DNA from: Pseudomonas viridiflava
Lineage (GTDB): Bacteria; Pseudomonadota; Gammaproteobacteria; Pseudomonadales; Pseudomonadaceae
Length of the DNA stretch: 64,000 nucleotides
Direction: 5' to 3'
Assembly: GCF_900582625.1 (NCBI RefSeq)
Contig: NZ_UTIQ01000072.1
Coordinates: forward strand, 186,001-250,000
Positions within the stretch are counted from its first letter, which is position 1. The number at the start of each line of letters is the position of its first letter. The notes under the pieces are model-generated. The model saw nothing but the letters and a program-made list of their open reading frames with translations. It was not told where the DNA came from and did not search any database. This document shows positions 62,911 through 64,000 of this stretch, piece by piece. The translations under genes and the position numbers were made by a program.

Positions 62911-64000
62911 TGACGCTGATTCTCTTCCTCGGCACCCTGCTGGGCACCATGGCCCTGGGTATTCCGATTGCCTTTGCGCTGCTGCTGGTGAGTGTGGTGC
63001 TGATGTGGCAACTCGACCTGTTCGACGCGCAGATCATTGCCCAGAACCTGCTTAACGGCGCTGACAGTTTCCCCCTGCTGGCGGTGCCGTTCTTCATGCT
63101 GGCCGGTGAGGTCATGAATGCCGGCGGCTTGTCGCGGCGCATCGTCAACATTGCCATGGCCATGGTCGGCCACAAGCGCGGTGGTTTGGGTTACGTGGCG
63201 ATTATTGCCTCGTGCCTGCTGGCCTCGCTGTCCGGCTCGGCGGTGGCAGATGCAGCCGCTTTGGCTGCCCTGCTGATTCCGATGATGGTGCAGGCCGGCC
63301 ACAACCGCGAACGCGCGGCGGGGCTGATCGCTTCGGGTGGCATCCTGGCGCCGATCATTCCGCCCAGCATCGGTTTTATCGTGTTTGGCGTGGCCTCTGG
63401 CGTGTCGATTTCCAAGCTGTTTCTGGCTGGTATCGTGCCGGGCCTCATGCTGGGTATCTCGCTGGCGATCGCCTGGTGGTTCGTCTCGCGCAGCGAAAAC
63501 GTGGCCACCCCGCCAAAGGCCAGCCGTGCGGAAATTGTCAAAACCTTGCTGGACGGCAGCTGGGCGCTGGGCCTGCCGCTGATCATCATTTTCGGCCTCA
63601 AGTTCGGCATTTTCACGCCCACCGAAGCGGCCGTGGTCGCGGCGGTTTACGCCTTGTTCGTCTCGCTGTTTATTTACCGCGAGCTGAAGATCAGCCAGAT
63701 TTACGACGTGGTGCTGTCGGCGGCGAAAACCACCTCGGTGGTGATGCTGCTGGTGGCCGCTGCCATGGTGTCGTCGTGGCTGGTAACCATTGCCGACCTA
63801 CCGGGCCAACTGACCGACTTGCTGCAACCCTTCCTGGACTCACCGACCACGCTGCTGCTGATGATCATGCTGCTGATCATTCTGGTCGGCATGGTCATGG
63901 ACATGACGCCGTCCATCCTCATCCTTACGCCCGTACTGATGCCCGTGATCAAGCAGGCCGGCATCGACCCGGTGTATTTCGGCGTGCTGTTTCTGGTGAA
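62910..64000 (+). CDS. TRAP transporter large permease (DctM family), 3' truncated by window
   Basis: The first 363 residues of DctM, cut off by the window edge (family length about 425). The transport core is visible: SGSAVADAAALAALLIPMM, ILAPIIPPSIGFIVFG and GLKFGIFTPTEAAVVAAVYA. The ATG overlaps the DctQ stop (TGATG). With aroQ and the quinate/shikimate dehydrogenase upstream, the carried acid is likely to be quinate or shikimate, a Na+-linked uptake. Confidence 0.92.
   Translation, partial: MTLILFLGTLLGTMALGIPIAFALLLVSVVLMWQLDLFDAQIIAQNLLNGADSFPLLAVPFFMLAGEVMNAGGLSRRIVNIAMAMVGHKRGGLGYVAIIASCLLASLSGSAVADAAALAALLIPMMVQAGHNRERAAGLIASGGILAPIIPPSIGFIVFGVASGVSISKLFLAGIVPGLMLGISLAIAWWFVSRSENVATPPKASRAEIVKTLLDGSWALGLPLIIIFGLKFGIFTPTEAAVVAAVYALFVSLFIYRELKISQIYDVVLSAAKTTSVVMLLVAAAMVSSWLVTIADLPGQLTDLLQPFLDSPTTLLLMIMLLIILVGMVMDMTPSILILTPVLMPVIKQAGIDPVYFGVLFLV

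Overview
The window is about 62-64 percent GC, densely coded chromosomal DNA from a Pseudomonas-type gammaproteobacterium. Several blocks keep a gene order I remember from P. aeruginosa PAO1, but the blocks are joined differently here. They are: oxidoreductases, acyl-CoA dehydrogenases and LPS core genes (PA4991-PA5005-like); hut genes; envC, ctpA, his, asmA, mutY and yggX (PA5133-PA5148-like); the glutaryl-CoA cluster (PA0446-0448-like); and pntAA-AB-B (PA0195-0196-like). Intergenic REP elements of the form GTAGGAGCGGCTTTAGCCGCGA are typical of non-aeruginosa Pseudomonas. The PAO1 locus numbers are from memory, not from a search.

Layout. 1-5.5 kb: FAD oxidoreductase (cut by the window edge), aldo/keto reductase, an unknown protein and two acyl-CoA dehydrogenases. 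5.8-19.3 kb: envelope and LPS core locus with hldE, a dnpA-like deacetylase, mig-14-like, msbA, a WaaP-like kinase, a GT42/DUF115-like protein, an O-antigen ligase, two capsule-type transferase-like proteins, a WapH-like glycosyltransferase and a carbamoyltransferase. 19.5-24.0 kb: a split histidine-utilisation locus (hutH, hutD, hutC, hutF) with two HutC-type operators sharing a 10-bp palindrome. 24.2-32.9 kb: envC, ctpA, three tandem paralogous periplasmic binding proteins, then hisB-hisH-DUF2164-hisA-hisF. 33.1-39.3 kb: an OFA-type MFS transporter with an ANR-like box upstream, a PanZ-like acetyltransferase, asmA-mutY-yggX and tRNA-Phe. 39.4-46.6 kb: accessory stretch with a Fic protein, a TonB receptor/FecR/FecI iron cluster, a glycosyltransferase and a MarR regulator. 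46.6-51.8 kb: alcohol dehydrogenase, thioesterase and gcdG-gcdH-gcdR. 52.6-55.5 kb: transhydrogenase. 55.5-60.8 kb: small membrane protein, LemA, DUF2207 protein, a REP array with a 105-bp period, and an HBM-type chemoreceptor. 61.0-64.0 kb: a probable quinate/shikimate operon (aroQ, quinate/shikimate dehydrogenase, TRAP permeases) running off the window.

How the genes work together. The LPS block makes and finishes the lipid A-core: HldE makes the heptose donor, MsbA flips lipid A-core, glycosyl-, carbamoyl- and phosphotransferases decorate it, and WaaL adds O-antigen. EnvC and CtpA act on the cell wall and its hydrolases. The his genes build histidine and the hut genes break it down. GcdG/GcdH take glutarate to crotonyl-CoA. 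The last operon should import quinate or shikimate and convert it to dehydroshikimate, which feeds protocatechuate. The chemoreceptor reads away from that operon, and a PcaR-like operator lies between them.

I found no prophage, insertion sequence, CRISPR array, rRNA or defence island. The least explained items are the three orphan binding proteins, the GT42-like LPS-locus protein, the DUF2207/LemA pair, the Fic gene beside tRNA-Phe, the 105-bp REP array, and the long leader upstream of pntAA.
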